Assembly (NCBI GenBank): GCA_947629685.1
Contig: CANREP010000001.1
Location: 49,958 to 113,957 of the forward strand
Origin: an uncultured Phascolarctobacterium sp.
Lineage (GTDB): Bacteria; Bacillota; Negativicutes; Acidaminococcales; Acidaminococcaceae
Direction: 5' to 3'
Length of the DNA stretch: 64,000 bases
A program made the position numbers and the translations under genes. Of the stretch, positions 6,849-15,509 are shown in pieces (position 1 is the stretch's first letter; each line of letters starts with the position of its first letter). The notes under the pieces were generated by a model that saw nothing but the letters and a program-made list of their open reading frames with translations, was not told the origin of the DNA and ran no database searches.

Positions 6849-7979
6849 TCAAAGCGTTAGCACTTTGAGGAGCATTTTCTGCAGGATGCGGCAGCCATGG
6901 GCCATATCCTGATGCACAAAGGTCATTGCAGGATCGTGCAGTCCCGGACGCAGATCGCAGCCCAGTCCGATAAAGCCGGTTTTCAGCTGCGGCCTGTACA
7001 TGGCATAAAAATTGAAGTCCTCGCCTACCGTAGTAGCCGCAGCATCAATCAGTCCTCCCTGCCCCAGTTCAGCCACAATCGCTTCTCGGGCTACGGCAGC
7101 CATAGTACTGTCAAAGCTTGACGCCGGGCAGGTACCCACGATTTCAGCAGCAGCCTTAGCGCCGTAAACGGCGGCAGTACCTTGTATTACATCCATAACC
7201 CGCTGACGCAGCTGCTCCATTTCTGCATTAGAAGTAGAACGCAGGTCAAAGCCAAGTTCCGCCTTGGCGCAGATAGAATTAAGCGAACCGCCTCCGGCTA
7301 CAAAGCTGGTAGTTTTCACATTGCCGCACAAAAGCGGGTCGGTATGCAGCGCATTGACTGCGCCGACTATCGCCGCACCTACGTCAATAGCGTTAACTCC
7401 CAGATGGGGCTTGGAGCCATGGGCCGGCGTGCCTTCGATAACGGCACGCAGCAAGGTACAGGCTGTCCAGCGCACGGTAGCTATCGCCTGGCCGCTGCCA
7501 GCCATCTGACTGCTCATCAGGTGGATGCCGAACAGATAATCAACATCATCCAGCACGCCCGCTTCCAGCAGGCACAAAGCACCCTTGCCGATTTCCTCCG
7601 CCGGCTGGAAGATGATTTTCACTTTGCCGCAGGGAATCCCCTGCTCTGCCAGCTCTTCGGCAGCAGCCAGCACCATGGCCATATGAGCGTCATGCCCGCA
7701 GGCGTGGATACCGCGCTCGCTGCCGTCCGCCTGCTTGAACATCAGGCAGTCCATATCGGAACGCAGGGCAGCTACCGGTCCCGGCCGGCCGCTGTCCAAC
7801 ACGCCTACGACGCCGGTCGCCGGCCGGCCGTCATGCATCCCTACCTGTTCCTGCACGCAGTAACCAGCCTGGCGCAGCCGCTGCGCCAGAAAAGACGCTG
7901 TCTTTACCTCGCAGAAAGCAGGCTCCGGCATAGCGTGCAGCTGCTGCCAGATTGCTTCAATACGTTCTGTCAGCATCAT
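6849..7979 (-). CDS. M20D-family metal-dependent amidohydrolase
   Basis: A 376-residue M20 peptidase of the IAA-amino acid/hippurate hydrolase type. Metal-binding and catalytic motifs are visible: HACGHDAHM (about 92-100) and QPAEEIGKGA (about 126-135), with the dimerisation domain at about 175-285 and the C-terminal metal His in the MTFVHQDMAHG region. It likely removes acyl groups from N-acyl amino acids. ATG 7979 has GGAAG 5 nt upstream; a GTG at 7985 also exists. The start lies 9 nt after the metQ stop, so the two are co-transcribed, suggesting that the lipoprotein delivers the substrate. Substrate is unknown. Confidence 0.85.
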   Translation of the reverse strand: MMLTERIEAIWQQLHAMPEPAFCEVKTASFLAQRLRQAGYCVQEQVGMHDGRPATGVVGVLDSGRPGPVAALRSDMDCLMFKQADGSERGIHACGHDAHMAMVLAAAEELAEQGIPCGKVKIIFQPAEEIGKGALCLLEAGVLDDVDYLFGIHLMSSQMAGSGQAIATVRWTACTLLRAVIEGTPAHGSKPHLGVNAIDVGAAIVGAVNALHTDPLLCGNVKTTSFVAGGGSLNSICAKAELGFDLRSTSNAEMEQLRQRVMDVIQGTAAVYGAKAAAEIVGTCPASSFDSTMAAVAREAIVAELGQGGLIDAAATTVGEDFNFYAMYRPQLKTGFIGLGCDLRPGLHDPAMTFVHQDMAHGCRILQKMLLKVLTL

Positions 7980-7988
7980 CGTCACTTC

Positions 7989-8819
7989 CTATTCTTTCCA
8001 GCCGATAGATACGGAGCCGGGGAAATGTTCTCTGATGAATTTGGCATTTTCAGGCGACTGATAAACTTTTCTGAACTGTTCCAGACGCGGGTCGTCCAGC
8101 GTACCCTTGCGTACAGCTACAATATTTACATAGAAAGAATCCGCCGTTTCGCTGACGATGGCGTCTTTGGCCGGGTTGAGGCCTGCTTCCAGCGCATAGG
8201 TCGTATTGATGGCCGCGCAGTCTACATCTTCCAGACTGCGGGGAATAGCGGCTGCTTCCAGCTCGATGAACTTGAAGTTATGCGGATTTTCTGTAATATC
8301 CTGCAAGGTTGTATCAATATTCTTGATATCTTTAACTTTAATCAAGCCGTTTTCTGCCAGCATCAAAATAGCGCGGCTGCCGTTGGACGGATCGTTGGGT
8401 ATGGCAATGGTCGCACCGTCTGGAATGGGCTGTCCGGGTTTGATTTTTCTGGAATAAACATTGATGGGGAACAGCGCTGTCGGGAAAGCGCTTACCAGAT
8501 CAAAACTGGGCTCCTTTTTCAAGGTCGCATCGAGGAACGGCTTATGCTGATAGCAGTTAGCCCAGATATCTCCCTGCGCCAGCGCCGTATTCGGCGTTAC
8601 AAAATCGCTGAACTCGACGATTTCGATTTTCAGTCCCTGTTTCGCCGCCAGTTTCTGTACGTTTTCCATGATTTCCGCATGGGGACCGGGGTTGACGCCT
8701 ACCTTGACAGGTTTGCTGTAATCAGGCTTGGCTTCTTTTTTATCGCCGCCGCAGCCGCTCAGTGCTAAAACGCCCAGGCACAAAACGGCAGCAAACAGGA
8801 TACGCAGTAATTTATTCAT
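7989..8819 (-). CDS. MetQ/NlpA-family substrate-binding lipoprotein
   Basis: A 276-residue lipoprotein. A signal peptide ends in the lipobox LSGC with Cys23, followed by GGDKKEAKPDYS. The mature part has the NlpA pattern: VKVGVNPGPHAEIMENV, then FSDFVTPNTALAQGDIWANCYQHKPFLD and AIPNDPSNGSRAILML. Family members bind methionine or other amino acids or dipeptides for a MetNI-type ABC importer. No permease or ATPase lies nearby, so it is an orphan binding protein or uses a transporter encoded elsewhere. It sits between a GlcD dehydrogenase (14 nt) and the M20 hydrolase (9 nt), consistent with one operon. Confidence 0.9.
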   Translation of the reverse strand: MNKLLRILFAAVLCLGVLALSGCGGDKKEAKPDYSKPVKVGVNPGPHAEIMENVQKLAAKQGLKIEIVEFSDFVTPNTALAQGDIWANCYQHKPFLDATLKKEPSFDLVSAFPTALFPINVYSRKIKPGQPIPDGATIAIPNDPSNGSRAILMLAENGLIKVKDIKNIDTTLQDITENPHNFKFIELEAAAIPRSLEDVDCAAINTTYALEAGLNPAKDAIVSETADSFYVNIVAVRKGTLDDPRLEQFRKVYQSPENAKFIREHFPGSVSIGWKE

Positions 8820-8833
8820 AGTCTCACACTCCG

Positions 8834-10231
8834 TTACGCATTAAATACCTTGCCCGGATTCAAGATGTTATTAGGATCCATGGCGTGTTTAATAGAGCGC
8901 ATGATTTCCATTTCTACCGGGTTGGTATAAGTTTCCATGGCCGGCAGTTTTTTAGCGCCGATGCCATGTTCACCGCTCAGGCGTCCGCCCAGGCTGTAAA
9001 CATAGGCATAAGCTTCCGCATGGAAACGCTGCAGCTCGTCTTCCCATTGTTCGTCGCTCATCTCGCCTTTCAGAATCTGGAAGTGCAGGTTGCCGTCACC
9101 GGCATGGGCTAAAGTAAAGAGTTTAAAGCTGTAATTTTTAGAAACCTCGGTCAGATGCTCGATGCAGACCGCAATCTTATCTACGGGCACTACCAGGTCG
9201 TCAGAAGTGCTTACCTTAGACAGCAAACGGGTTGCTTCCAGACAGTTGCGGCGGACCTTCCACACGCGCTCGTCGGCTTCCAGTACGTCGGTAGCGCCGC
9301 TGGCAGTGCAGATTTCGTCCAGCTGCTCCATCTTCATATCCAGTTCGTCTTCATTAAAGGTTTCTACGGTAACAATAACATAGCTGCCGTCTTCATAATG
9401 AGGCAATCTGATTTCTGAATAATCGCTGGCGGCGCGCACGAAATTATTGTCCATAAATTCTACGCTGGTAGGATTAAGACCGGCCTTAATCAGATTAGGC
9501 ACCAGATCAACAGCTTTGTTGACATCGGTAAAGATAGCTAAAATATCAATCTTATACGGGCACAACGGCAAAAGCTTCAAGGTAGCCTTGGTAATGATGC
9601 CCAAGGTGCCTTCGCTGCCCATTACCAGCTGTTCCAGGCAGTAGCCGGTAGAACATTTTTTCAAACGGGAGCCTAACTCCACTATTTCGCCGGTCGGCGT
9701 TACTACTTCTATGGAATATACCTGATGACGGGTAGTACCATAGCGCACAGCCTTATTGCCGCCCGCATTGGTGGCAATATTGCCGCCGATCAGGCAGCTT
9801 TCCGCACTGCAGGGATCGCCTGCATATAAAAGGCCGGCTTCATTGGCTTTCTGCTGGATTTCTACGGTACGCGCGCCCGCTTCTACTACCATATACATAG
9901 CGTCGGCGTTCAGCTCGATAATTTTATCCATACGTTCCAAAAGCAGTACGATACCGCCGCATACAGGTACCGCGCCGCAGGAAACGCTGGTCCCGGCACT
10001 GCGGGGAGTTACCGGCACCAGGTATTTATTAGCTATCTTCATCACAGCCGCTACTTCTTCCGTACTGCCCGGCAGTACTACTACCTCCGGCAGATGATGG
10101 TAATGCGGGTCAGTTTCTTCATCCGTCTTATAACGGTCGAGCGTCTCCGCATCCACCTTGACATTTTCTTCTCCCACTGCCGCGCGCAGCGCTTCCAGGA
10201 CTTCCTCGGTTACAGGGTTATACTTGGTCAT
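8834..10231 (-). CDS. GlcD-type FAD-linked 2-hydroxyacid dehydrogenase (copy 1)
   Basis: A 465-residue FAD-dependent oxidoreductase. The PCMH-type FAD domain (about 40-220) contains VTPRSAGTSVSCGAVPVCGG and YAGDPCSAESCLIGGNIATN. The C-terminal FAD-oxidase domain has LAHAGDGNLHFQI and the nearly invariant GRLSGEHGIGAKK. Family members oxidise glycolate, D-lactate or D-2-hydroxyglutarate, often passing electrons to Etf or a ferredoxin partner. It is a close paralogue of the next upstream gene, with the same length and motif positions. Electron acceptor and substrate are not shown; no Etf genes are in the window. Confidence 0.87.
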   Translation of the reverse strand: MTKYNPVTEEVLEALRAAVGEENVKVDAETLDRYKTDEETDPHYHHLPEVVVLPGSTEEVAAVMKIANKYLVPVTPRSAGTSVSCGAVPVCGGIVLLLERMDKIIELNADAMYMVVEAGARTVEIQQKANEAGLLYAGDPCSAESCLIGGNIATNAGGNKAVRYGTTRHQVYSIEVVTPTGEIVELGSRLKKCSTGYCLEQLVMGSEGTLGIITKATLKLLPLCPYKIDILAIFTDVNKAVDLVPNLIKAGLNPTSVEFMDNNFVRAASDYSEIRLPHYEDGSYVIVTVETFNEDELDMKMEQLDEICTASGATDVLEADERVWKVRRNCLEATRLLSKVSTSDDLVVPVDKIAVCIEHLTEVSKNYSFKLFTLAHAGDGNLHFQILKGEMSDEQWEDELQRFHAEAYAYVYSLGGRLSGEHGIGAKKLPAMETYTNPVEMEIMRSIKHAMDPNNILNPGKVFNA

Positions 10232-10272
10232 TTTTCATTCAATCCTTTCTTTCCTACAATTCTACCATGCTG

Positions 10273-11673
10273 CTAAGCATTGAATATCTTACCCGGGTTA
10301 AGGATCAGCTGAGGATCCCAGGCCAGCTTGATCTTGCGCATGAGTTCAAGCTCGCCGGCCGGAGTATAGGCTTCCATATAGGCCAGTTTCTTGGCGCCGA
10401 TACCGTGCTCGCCGGCCAGACGGCCGCCCTGGCTGTAAGCGTAGCTGTAAACCTCGTTATGGAAAGCAGCTACGTTCTTTTCCCATTCTTCGTCAGTTAA
10501 ATCGCACTTGCAGAGCACGATATGCAGGTTGCCGTCGCCGATATGGGCGTTGATTTTTACAGGGAACGGATATTTTTCCCCTACCTGCATAATGTATTTG
10601 ATAGTCTCGGCAATCTTATCTACCGGCACGACTACGTCGTCAGTCAAAGATACCAGGCTGATCAGCCGGACGGACTCCTGACAGTTACGGCGCATACTCC
10701 AGATGCGGTCGTCAGCTTCCAGTACGTCGATAGCGCCCGCTGCTTCGCACAGCTCGTCCAGTTTCTCCATTTTGAGGTCCAGTTCGTCTTCAGTAAAGGT
10801 TTCTACAGTGATGATGACGTAGATACCGTCTTCATAATGGGGCGCGCCCTTAAATTCGATATAATCGGCGGTGCTGCGCACATAGGAATTGTCCATATAT
10901 TCGATGCTAGTAGGATTTAATCCGGCCTGCATGATTTTAGGCACTACGTCCAAAGCTTTGACAGGATCGTCAAAAACTGCCAGCAAATCGAAACGGTACG
11001 GCGGCAGCGGCTGCAATTTCAGCGTCGCCTTAGTAATAATGCCCAGCGTACCTTCGCTGCCCATGATAAGCTGCTCCATGCAGTAGCCAGTAGAGCATTT
11101 TTTCAGTCTTGCCCCTACTTCTACAATCTCGCCGGTAGGCGTAACCACTTCCAGGCTGTATACCTGATTACGGGTAACGCCATAGCGTACCGCCTTATTA
11201 CCGCCGGCATTGGTAGCCAGGTTGCCGCCTATCTGGCAGCTTTCGGCGCTGCAGGGATCGCCTGCATATAAAAAGCCGGCTTCATTGGCACGCTTTTGAA
11301 TATCGATTGTACGCACACCTGCTTCTACCACCATATACATAGCTGTAGTATCCATTTCCAGAATCCTGTTCATGCGCTCCATTAACAGCACGATGCCGCC
11401 GCAGACGGGGATAGCCCCGTCCGCCAGGCTGGTACCGCCGCCGCGCACAGTAACGGGCACATTATACTTGTTGCACAGCTTCACTACTGCCGCTACTTCT
11501 TCGCTGCTGCCCGGCAGCACTACTGCTTCCGGCAGATGGAACATCCTGGGGTCGGTTTCCTCATCAGTCTTGTACTGCTCCAGCTTATCGGCAGCCGTCA
11601 GCACATATTCAGCTCCCAGCACCGCCTCCAGTTCTGCCAGCATTTCTTTGTTTACAGAAGCATATTCTTTCAT
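10273..11673 (-). CDS. GlcD-type FAD-linked 2-hydroxyacid dehydrogenase (copy 2)
   Basis: A 466-residue paralogue of the neighbouring dehydrogenase, sharing long blocks such as AGDPCSAESCQIGGNLATNAG and GRLAGEHGIGAKK. Differences include ADGAIPVCGG in place of SCGAVPVCGG and INAHIGDGNLH in place of LAHAGDGNLH, so substrate preference may have diverged. Its ATG directly follows the stop codon of the flavodoxin/ferredoxin gene, with the ribosome site inside that gene, so the two are translationally coupled. This suggests the iron-sulfur flavoprotein is its redox partner. Confidence 0.87.
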   Translation of the reverse strand: MKEYASVNKEMLAELEAVLGAEYVLTAADKLEQYKTDEETDPRMFHLPEAVVLPGSSEEVAAVVKLCNKYNVPVTVRGGGTSLADGAIPVCGGIVLLMERMNRILEMDTTAMYMVVEAGVRTIDIQKRANEAGFLYAGDPCSAESCQIGGNLATNAGGNKAVRYGVTRNQVYSLEVVTPTGEIVEVGARLKKCSTGYCMEQLIMGSEGTLGIITKATLKLQPLPPYRFDLLAVFDDPVKALDVVPKIMQAGLNPTSIEYMDNSYVRSTADYIEFKGAPHYEDGIYVIITVETFTEDELDLKMEKLDELCEAAGAIDVLEADDRIWSMRRNCQESVRLISLVSLTDDVVVPVDKIAETIKYIMQVGEKYPFPVKINAHIGDGNLHIVLCKCDLTDEEWEKNVAAFHNEVYSYAYSQGGRLAGEHGIGAKKLAYMEAYTPAGELELMRKIKLAWDPQLILNPGKIFNA

Positions 11674-12447
11674 CTATCTTCCCACCTTATCCATTTTTTC
11701 TATACTTATTTGGGGATTAACATATCTGGTCTTGCTGTTTATTTTCTTGCGTCCGGCCCGGATAGCGCTCTGCGGACACCAGTGCAGGCATCCCAGACAG
11801 ACGGCGCAGCTGTTGCCAAACGTCGGCCTGCCATCCTGCATGGAAATATTACCTGCAGGACAGATACGCGCACAAATACCGCAGCCTACACACTTTTGCC
11901 CATCAACCTGCGGCCTGTCCGCCTGCAGTATGCCGCGGATAAACTTCCAGCCAAGCGCCGTACCGCCATGCTCCCAGAGAAACGCATCCCGGCAGCGGCT
12001 GAGATCCTGCTCTTTAGCCGTCAGACGGCGCTGCATACCAGCCAGCTTATCCTCCGCTGCCGTAAGCATCTTGCTGCGGATAAATTCCGGCACCGCAAAG
12101 AAATTATCCGGCATAGCGATATCCTGCGCGTAATCCAGCCTGATGTTCTGCGCCGCCAGCAGCTGATGCAGCTGCTTTAAGGCAAAACCGGCGTTAGCGC
12201 CCATCGTCACAAGGGCAAAGCAGTAAGCAGGCGCTGCTTGCAGCTGTCTGAGAAACTCCGCTGCAAACGGCGGCAGAGCGAAACAATATACGGGGCAGAC
12301 GATACCCAAGATGTCATCCTGCACCTTATAAGGGCTCCGCAGATAGTCGCCCATCTTTTCCAAACGGCAGTCCGTAAGTGCGTCCTGCGCTTTTTGCGCT
12401 GCATACAGGCTATTGCCTGTGCCGCTTAAATAAAATATAACAGCCAT
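11674..12447 (-). CDS. EFR1-type flavodoxin/ferredoxin fusion
   Basis: A 257-residue protein with an N-terminal flavodoxin-like domain (FYLSGTGNSLYAAQ at 5-18 as the FMN phosphate loop) and a C-terminal pair of [4Fe-4S] motifs: CVGCGICARICP (about 191-202) and CAVCLGCLHWCP (about 216-227). The second cluster motif has CxxCxxCxxxCP spacing. It resembles the EFR1-family ferredoxins of anaerobes, cytoplasmic electron carriers. It is the first gene of a likely operon with two GlcD dehydrogenases, MetQ and an M20 hydrolase. A GGGAG ribosome site lies 7 nt before the ATG. Confidence 0.82.
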   Translation of the reverse strand: MAVIFYLSGTGNSLYAAQKAQDALTDCRLEKMGDYLRSPYKVQDDILGIVCPVYCFALPPFAAEFLRQLQAAPAYCFALVTMGANAGFALKQLHQLLAAQNIRLDYAQDIAMPDNFFAVPEFIRSKMLTAAEDKLAGMQRRLTAKEQDLSRCRDAFLWEHGGTALGWKFIRGILQADRPQVDGQKCVGCGICARICPAGNISMQDGRPTFGNSCAVCLGCLHWCPQSAIRAGRKKINSKTRYVNPQISIEKMDKVGR

Positions 12448-12479
12448 ATCTTTCTCCCATTATAAAAAAATCCTTCCTA

Positions 12480-12508
12480 ATTATAATACAAAAAATGGCG
12501 TTTGTCTT
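12480..12508 (-). promoter_or_regulatory. Promoter of the EFR1-GlcD operon
   Basis: On the minus strand AAGACA (12503-12508), a 17-nt spacer and TATAAT (12480-12485) lie 33 nt ahead of the EFR1 gene. Confidence 0.5.
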
Positions 12509-12520
12509 GCCAGCCCATGT

Positions 12521-12547
12521 AAAAAAGCAGCGCACAAGGCGCTGCTT
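12521..12547 (-). terminator. Intrinsic terminator after fadL
   Basis: AAGCAGCGC and GCGCTGCTT pair across a 5-nt loop and run into TTTTTTACA on the minus strand. It is about 100 nt after the FadL stop; nothing else was recognised between them. Confidence 0.8.
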
Positions 12548-12647
12548 GCTGAAAACTGTATTATTTTTTACATTTAAACCAACTATAAGGCATAGCCTGT
12601 ACTACCGTTACATTGTCGGCAGCCGTACTGGTCTTAGCGGTTCCGTT

Positions 12648-13910
12648 TTAAAAATTACGCTGATAGCTGATGCCAAAAATTTTGGCATAGTTATCATGAG
12701 TATGCGCGTGCGTATATCCGTCAGTCTGATGGCCGCCGAAGCTCAAATCGCCGATATCCATCCAGCCTAAAGTCAGCGCCAGCGTCTGGTCATCGTCGTG
12801 ATACTGAGCGCCGAGGGAATAGGTACGACGATTGCCGGTAGGCACGATAAAGTCGCCGCCGTCATAGGGAATGGACGATTCATCATAGGCAAAGCCTGCC
12901 AGCACGCTGTATTTATCACTGAGCTTATGTTCCACACCGATAGCATAACGCCAGCCGTCCGACCAGTTTTTAGGATTCTCACTGGAAGTAACAGGGTACA
13001 GACCTCCTCCAACAGGCACGTATCCTATTGCACCATCAAAATAAATATTCAGTGCATCATAAGAACTCCAGCCAGTCCAGGTACCGTTTAATTCCACCCG
13101 TGTCTTATCATCAAACTTGTGACTGTAGCCGATACTCCAGCTGTCCGGCAGCGTCACCTCGCCGTAAGCACCTGTCTTCGTATTTAAGGTGCCATAGGCA
13201 TTGAAATCAGCTTCCATGGAATGGGTAATCTTGCTGCGGTACACTACGCCCATTTCGTTTTTATCATCGAAAGTATAGTTTACTGCCGCATTCCAGCCAA
13301 GCGCATAGCTTTCGCCATCCAGATGAGTTGGCCCGCCAACAAGATTGCCTTTATTATCAGCCAATGTTAAATTTTTTTCTAAATCAAGGCCAACATAGTT
13401 GATGTCCGCACCTACTGCGGCGCTCCATTTCTTATCAAATTTGCGGGCATAAGTAGGCGTAACGCTCACGCCTGCCAGCTTGGAGAAAAAGGCGTTAGTT
13501 GCTACCGTAGAGTTTCTTTCAAACTCAGAAATCATACCGAAGCGGGTATAAGCGCCGATACCGAACCATTCCTTGTCGTTGAGCTGTTTAACATAATAAC
13601 CGCTCGGCACCCAGGCAGCGTGTACAACATTCTTTCCTGACTCAAAATTACTACCTTTATCGTCAAACAAATCATATTTGCCATGAGGGCTGATGTAAAC
13701 GGCGCTCTGTTTAAAAGCTTCTCCCTGTACCTTGGTAATAGAAGCAGGATTATAGGCAATATTAGCCGCGTCATTTTCGGCAAACATGCGGGCCCCGCCC
13801 ATGGCCACGCCTTCTGCGCTCCATTCGTTAATGGCGAAACCTTCTGCGCCTGCCGTCTGAGACGCCAGCAGCACTGCCGCCGCACTTAAAGCAAGTAATT
13901 GTTTTTTCAC
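12648..13910 (-). CDS. FadL/OmpP1-family outer-membrane transporter
   Basis: A 420-residue outer-membrane beta-barrel. A cleavable signal peptide ends at about TAGA-EG. The mature N-terminus reads GFAINEWSAEGVAMGGARM and carries NIAYNPASI, both typical of the FadL hatch domain. Many alternating aromatic/polar strands follow, and the protein ends in Phe, the usual barrel C-terminus recognised by BamA. A histidine-rich loop (THAHTHD) lies near the end. Family members let long-chain fatty acids or other hydrophobic compounds cross the outer membrane. GTG start with AAAGGA 9 nt upstream. It is direct evidence for a diderm envelope. Confidence 0.9.
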   Translation of the reverse strand: MKKQLLALSAAAVLLASQTAGAEGFAINEWSAEGVAMGGARMFAENDAANIAYNPASITKVQGEAFKQSAVYISPHGKYDLFDDKGSNFESGKNVVHAAWVPSGYYVKQLNDKEWFGIGAYTRFGMISEFERNSTVATNAFFSKLAGVSVTPTYARKFDKKWSAAVGADINYVGLDLEKNLTLADNKGNLVGGPTHLDGESYALGWNAAVNYTFDDKNEMGVVYRSKITHSMEADFNAYGTLNTKTGAYGEVTLPDSWSIGYSHKFDDKTRVELNGTWTGWSSYDALNIYFDGAIGYVPVGGGLYPVTSSENPKNWSDGWRYAIGVEHKLSDKYSVLAGFAYDESSIPYDGGDFIVPTGNRRTYSLGAQYHDDDQTLALTLGWMDIGDLSFGGHQTDGYTHAHTHDNYAKIFGISYQRNF

Positions 13911-14011
13911 GTATGTACGTCCTTTCAGTAGGATTTACTTTAATATTGTATATTTTATCAGTTTTTTGAATTTTTCAAATAAAATCTTTTAATCATCTGT
14001 TTAACCGCTCA

Positions 14012-14038
14012 TAAAAAAAGACTGCCGCAGCAGTCCTT
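14012..14038 (-). terminator. Intrinsic terminator
   Basis: A short GACTGC/GCAGTC stem with flanking A-T pairs runs into TTTTTTTAT on the minus strand, directly behind the uncharacterised gene. Confidence 0.7.
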
Positions 14039-14040
14039 CT

Positions 14041-14766
14041 TTACCGTTGCGGTACTGCCGGCGGCAGCTCCTCCCACGGCGCGTATTTAATTTTCGTACA
14101 GGCCAGATATTTCTTATAGCGCGCCTCGTCCTCCTGCTCGGCAACAGCGGCGGCAATGTCTGCGCGTCCCTGTTCATTGAGTGGATAATGCTGCAAAGCC
14201 TCGGCCAGCAGCTCTGCGGCTTCTTTAAAATTACCGGCTGCGGCGGCATTTTCTGCCAGGAACTTACCGGCAAAATAACGATACGGATTGACGCCGTTAT
14301 TCTCCTTTTCAGCTTCCAGCATTTCCTGCGCTTCCTGTTCGGCTTTATCGCCCTGCCCGCTTTCGCGCATAATTTCCAGACGACGGCACCAGATATCGCC
14401 TCTGGCAACGCCATGGAAAGGATGTGGGAAACGGCGGCAGTACCGATACGCCCTGTCCAGATAAATCAGCGGCGCATGAGCCGTGTGAGTTAACGTCCAG
14501 ACGATTTCTGCCACGTCGCGCAGGCACAGTACCATGTGTTCCACATCACTGAGCCCATATTCAGGAATATTTTCCTCATCCGGCTTTTCTTTGATGACCG
14601 TGCTCAATACTTCCATAGCTCCTTCGATATCGCCCAACACCAGCAGCATACGCCCTACAATGCTGCGGCAGCGCCAATCGTTCATATCGCTGATCATACC
14701 TGCCGGGACCGGCCACTGACAGGTAGCAACTTTATTGACATATTCCTTCCATTGTTCCTGTTCCAT
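14041..14766 (-). CDS. Uncharacterised helical-repeat protein
   Basis: A 241-residue soluble protein not recognised by motif. It starts MEQEQWKEYVNKVATC after a clear GGAGGAAG ribosome site, so an upstream in-frame start (14862) is rejected. The sequence is helical, with blocks resembling degenerate tetratricopeptide repeats, such as LGDIEGAMEVLSTVIKEKPDEENI and AAGNFKEAAELLAEALQHYPLNEQGRADIA. The tail is proline-rich. No signal peptide or membrane segment is seen. It is monocistronic. A protein-protein adaptor role would fit but is not supported further. Confidence 0.7.
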   Translation of the reverse strand: MEQEQWKEYVNKVATCQWPVPAGMISDMNDWRCRSIVGRMLLVLGDIEGAMEVLSTVIKEKPDEENIPEYGLSDVEHMVLCLRDVAEIVWTLTHTAHAPLIYLDRAYRYCRRFPHPFHGVARGDIWCRRLEIMRESGQGDKAEQEAQEMLEAEKENNGVNPYRYFAGKFLAENAAAAGNFKEAAELLAEALQHYPLNEQGRADIAAAVAEQEDEARYKKYLACTKIKYAPWEELPPAVPQR

Positions 14767-14872
14767 ATATCTTCCTCCAACTAATTGATAATTATTACTA
14801 ATTAAAAGTATAGCATCATCCTCCAAGTTAGTCAAGGCAGCAGTAAATCCTCTGGCACGCAATCGCAGACAT

Positions 14873-14906
14873 AAAAAACTCTGCCGCCATAGGCGGCAGA
14901 GTTTTT
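14873..14906. terminator. Strong bidirectional terminator
   Basis: A perfect 14-bp stem (14875-14888 with 14892-14905) is flanked by A-run and T-run, so it can act on both strands. It lies after the single-domain Usp gene. Confidence 0.8.
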
Positions 14907-14942
14907 CCGACTCTATCTAAGGAACAAGTTCCCAGCAGTTTT

Positions 14943-15383
14943 TTATTTTTTAAAGATAAGTACAGGAATATGCGCGTCATGGGCCACTTTAGAACTTACG
15001 CTGCCTAACATCAGCTTGCCCAGCGAATTTATACTGCGGCAGCCGATAACAATCAGCGTACAGCCTTCTTCACGGGCCGTCGCAACAATCTCATCGGAGG
15101 GATAGCCAAGTTTAGTTATATAATTTGCTGCAACGCCTGCTTCTTTGAGTGTGGCCTGAGCCTGTTCCATGACCTCCGCCCCTACGGTTTTCAGCAGCTC
15201 ATTGACCTGCTCTACCATATCTTCTTTAAACTGGGAAAGCACGGTCGCTTTTTTACTGAACGGCTCTACCACGTGCATCACACAGATTTCTGCTCCCAGT
15301 TTAGCTGCAAGCGACGCGCCGTAACGCAAAAGCTCTGTTGCCATTTCAGAACTGTCAATAGGAATCAAAATCTTCTCACTCAT
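14943..15383 (-). CDS. Single-domain universal stress protein
   Basis: A 146-residue UspA protein: SEKILIPIDSSEMATELLRYG at the N-terminus, an internal VMHVVEP strand, and a C-terminal nucleotide loop IGCRSINSLGKLMLGSVSSKVAHDA with the G-x9-G-S pattern. It ends VLIFKK. It is monocistronic, with a strong terminator behind it and a divergent LysR gene in front. It is clearly distinct from the tandem Usp at 5.9-6.7 kb. The general role is stress survival; no specific partner is indicated. Confidence 0.9.
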   Translation of the reverse strand: MSEKILIPIDSSEMATELLRYGASLAAKLGAEICVMHVVEPFSKKATVLSQFKEDMVEQVNELLKTVGAEVMEQAQATLKEAGVAANYITKLGYPSDEIVATAREEGCTLIVIGCRSINSLGKLMLGSVSSKVAHDAHIPVLIFKK

Positions 15384-15509
15384 AATTACACCTCCGCTGC
15401 CCTGAACTTGACGGGCTTACTTTTTCTGACTATTATTATAGCAGGCTTATTTTAATACTTAAAATACCGCTTTTGTTTCAAAATATACTTTAAAGGTATG
15501 GTGATCTTC

